In this document: positions 13,395 through 13,416 of the stretch, one piece after another
Position numbering within the stretch: position 1 is the first letter of the stretch
Layout of the letters: each line of letters begins with the position of its first letter
Assembly (NCBI GenBank): GCA_029550985.1
Contig: JAKPGH010000085.1
Coordinates: forward strand, 1 to 13,416
DNA from: Bacillota bacterium
GTDB lineage: Bacteria; Bacillota; Clostridia; Oscillospirales; Ruminococcaceae
Direction: 5' to 3'
Length of the DNA: 13,416 bases
The notes under the pieces: generated by a model
Database searches by the model: none
What the model was told of the DNA's origin: nothing
What the model saw: the letters and a program-made list of their open reading frames with translations, nothing else
Position numbers and translations under genes: made by a program

Positions 13395-13416
13395 CCTTCT
13401 ATATCCTTCTATATCC
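13395..13416. repeat. tandem 10-base repeat in the abrB leader
   Basis: The unit CCTTCTATAT occurs twice back to back (13395-13404 and 13405-13414), followed by CC at the window edge, so it may continue. On the coding strand each unit reads ATATAGAAGG, and the AGAAGG of the copy nearest the gene forms the ribosome binding site. Confidence 0.85.

Overview
The window looks like chromosomal DNA from an anaerobic, spore-forming Clostridia-type Firmicute of moderately high GC, plausibly in or near the Oscillospiraceae. The taxonomic call is inference. It rests on strong purine-rich ribosome binding sites, several GTG and TTG starts, three sporulation-type genes (a SpoIVFA-like/SpoIVFB-like pair and spoIIR), an AbrB-type regulator with a four-cysteine tail, and a Firmicute-type glycogen operon that carries glgD. 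I see no insertion sequence, phage gene, CRISPR array, tRNA or rRNA.

Layout: a long-form hibernation factor gene, hpf (226-753, +), converges across a two-way terminator with a two-gene operon for an M23/LytM membrane protein and an M50 membrane protease (2320-846, -). Then come a standalone HPt phosphotransfer protein (2813-2466, -), rpoN for sigma-54 (4254-2905, -) and a class I methyltransferase (about 4981-4412, -). Divergent from the methyltransferase is a single gene (5174-6148, +) for a P-loop NTPase joined to a threonyl/alanyl-tRNA-synthetase-type second additional domain (SAD). It converges across another two-way terminator with spoIIR (6827-6198, -). Upstream of spoIIR lies the glycogen operon glgB-glgC-glgD-glgA (12775-6916, -), then an AT-rich regulatory stretch of about 360 bases, and an abrB-family gene (13386-13141, -) at the right edge.

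How the genes fit together: most belong to the shift from growth to stationary phase. GlgC/GlgD supply ADP-glucose, GlgA elongates and GlgB branches the storage glucan. HPF stores ribosomes as inactive dimers. AbrB-type proteins repress post-exponential genes. SpoIIR signals from the forespore to activate sigma-E, and the SpoIVFA/SpoIVFB-like pair would act later in pro-sigma-K processing. Sigma-54 and the HPt protein are regulatory parts whose partners lie outside the window.

The least described item is the NTPase-SAD fusion. Its C-terminal half keeps the recognisable AlaRS/AlaX signature, but two of the four metal-ligand positions are altered in residue or spacing. Also notable are a near-identical promoter core in front of hpf and the HPt gene, a good sigma-F-type promoter candidate in front of spoIIR, and spoIIR sitting without a visible terminator behind glgA, where Bacillus subtilis has glgP.
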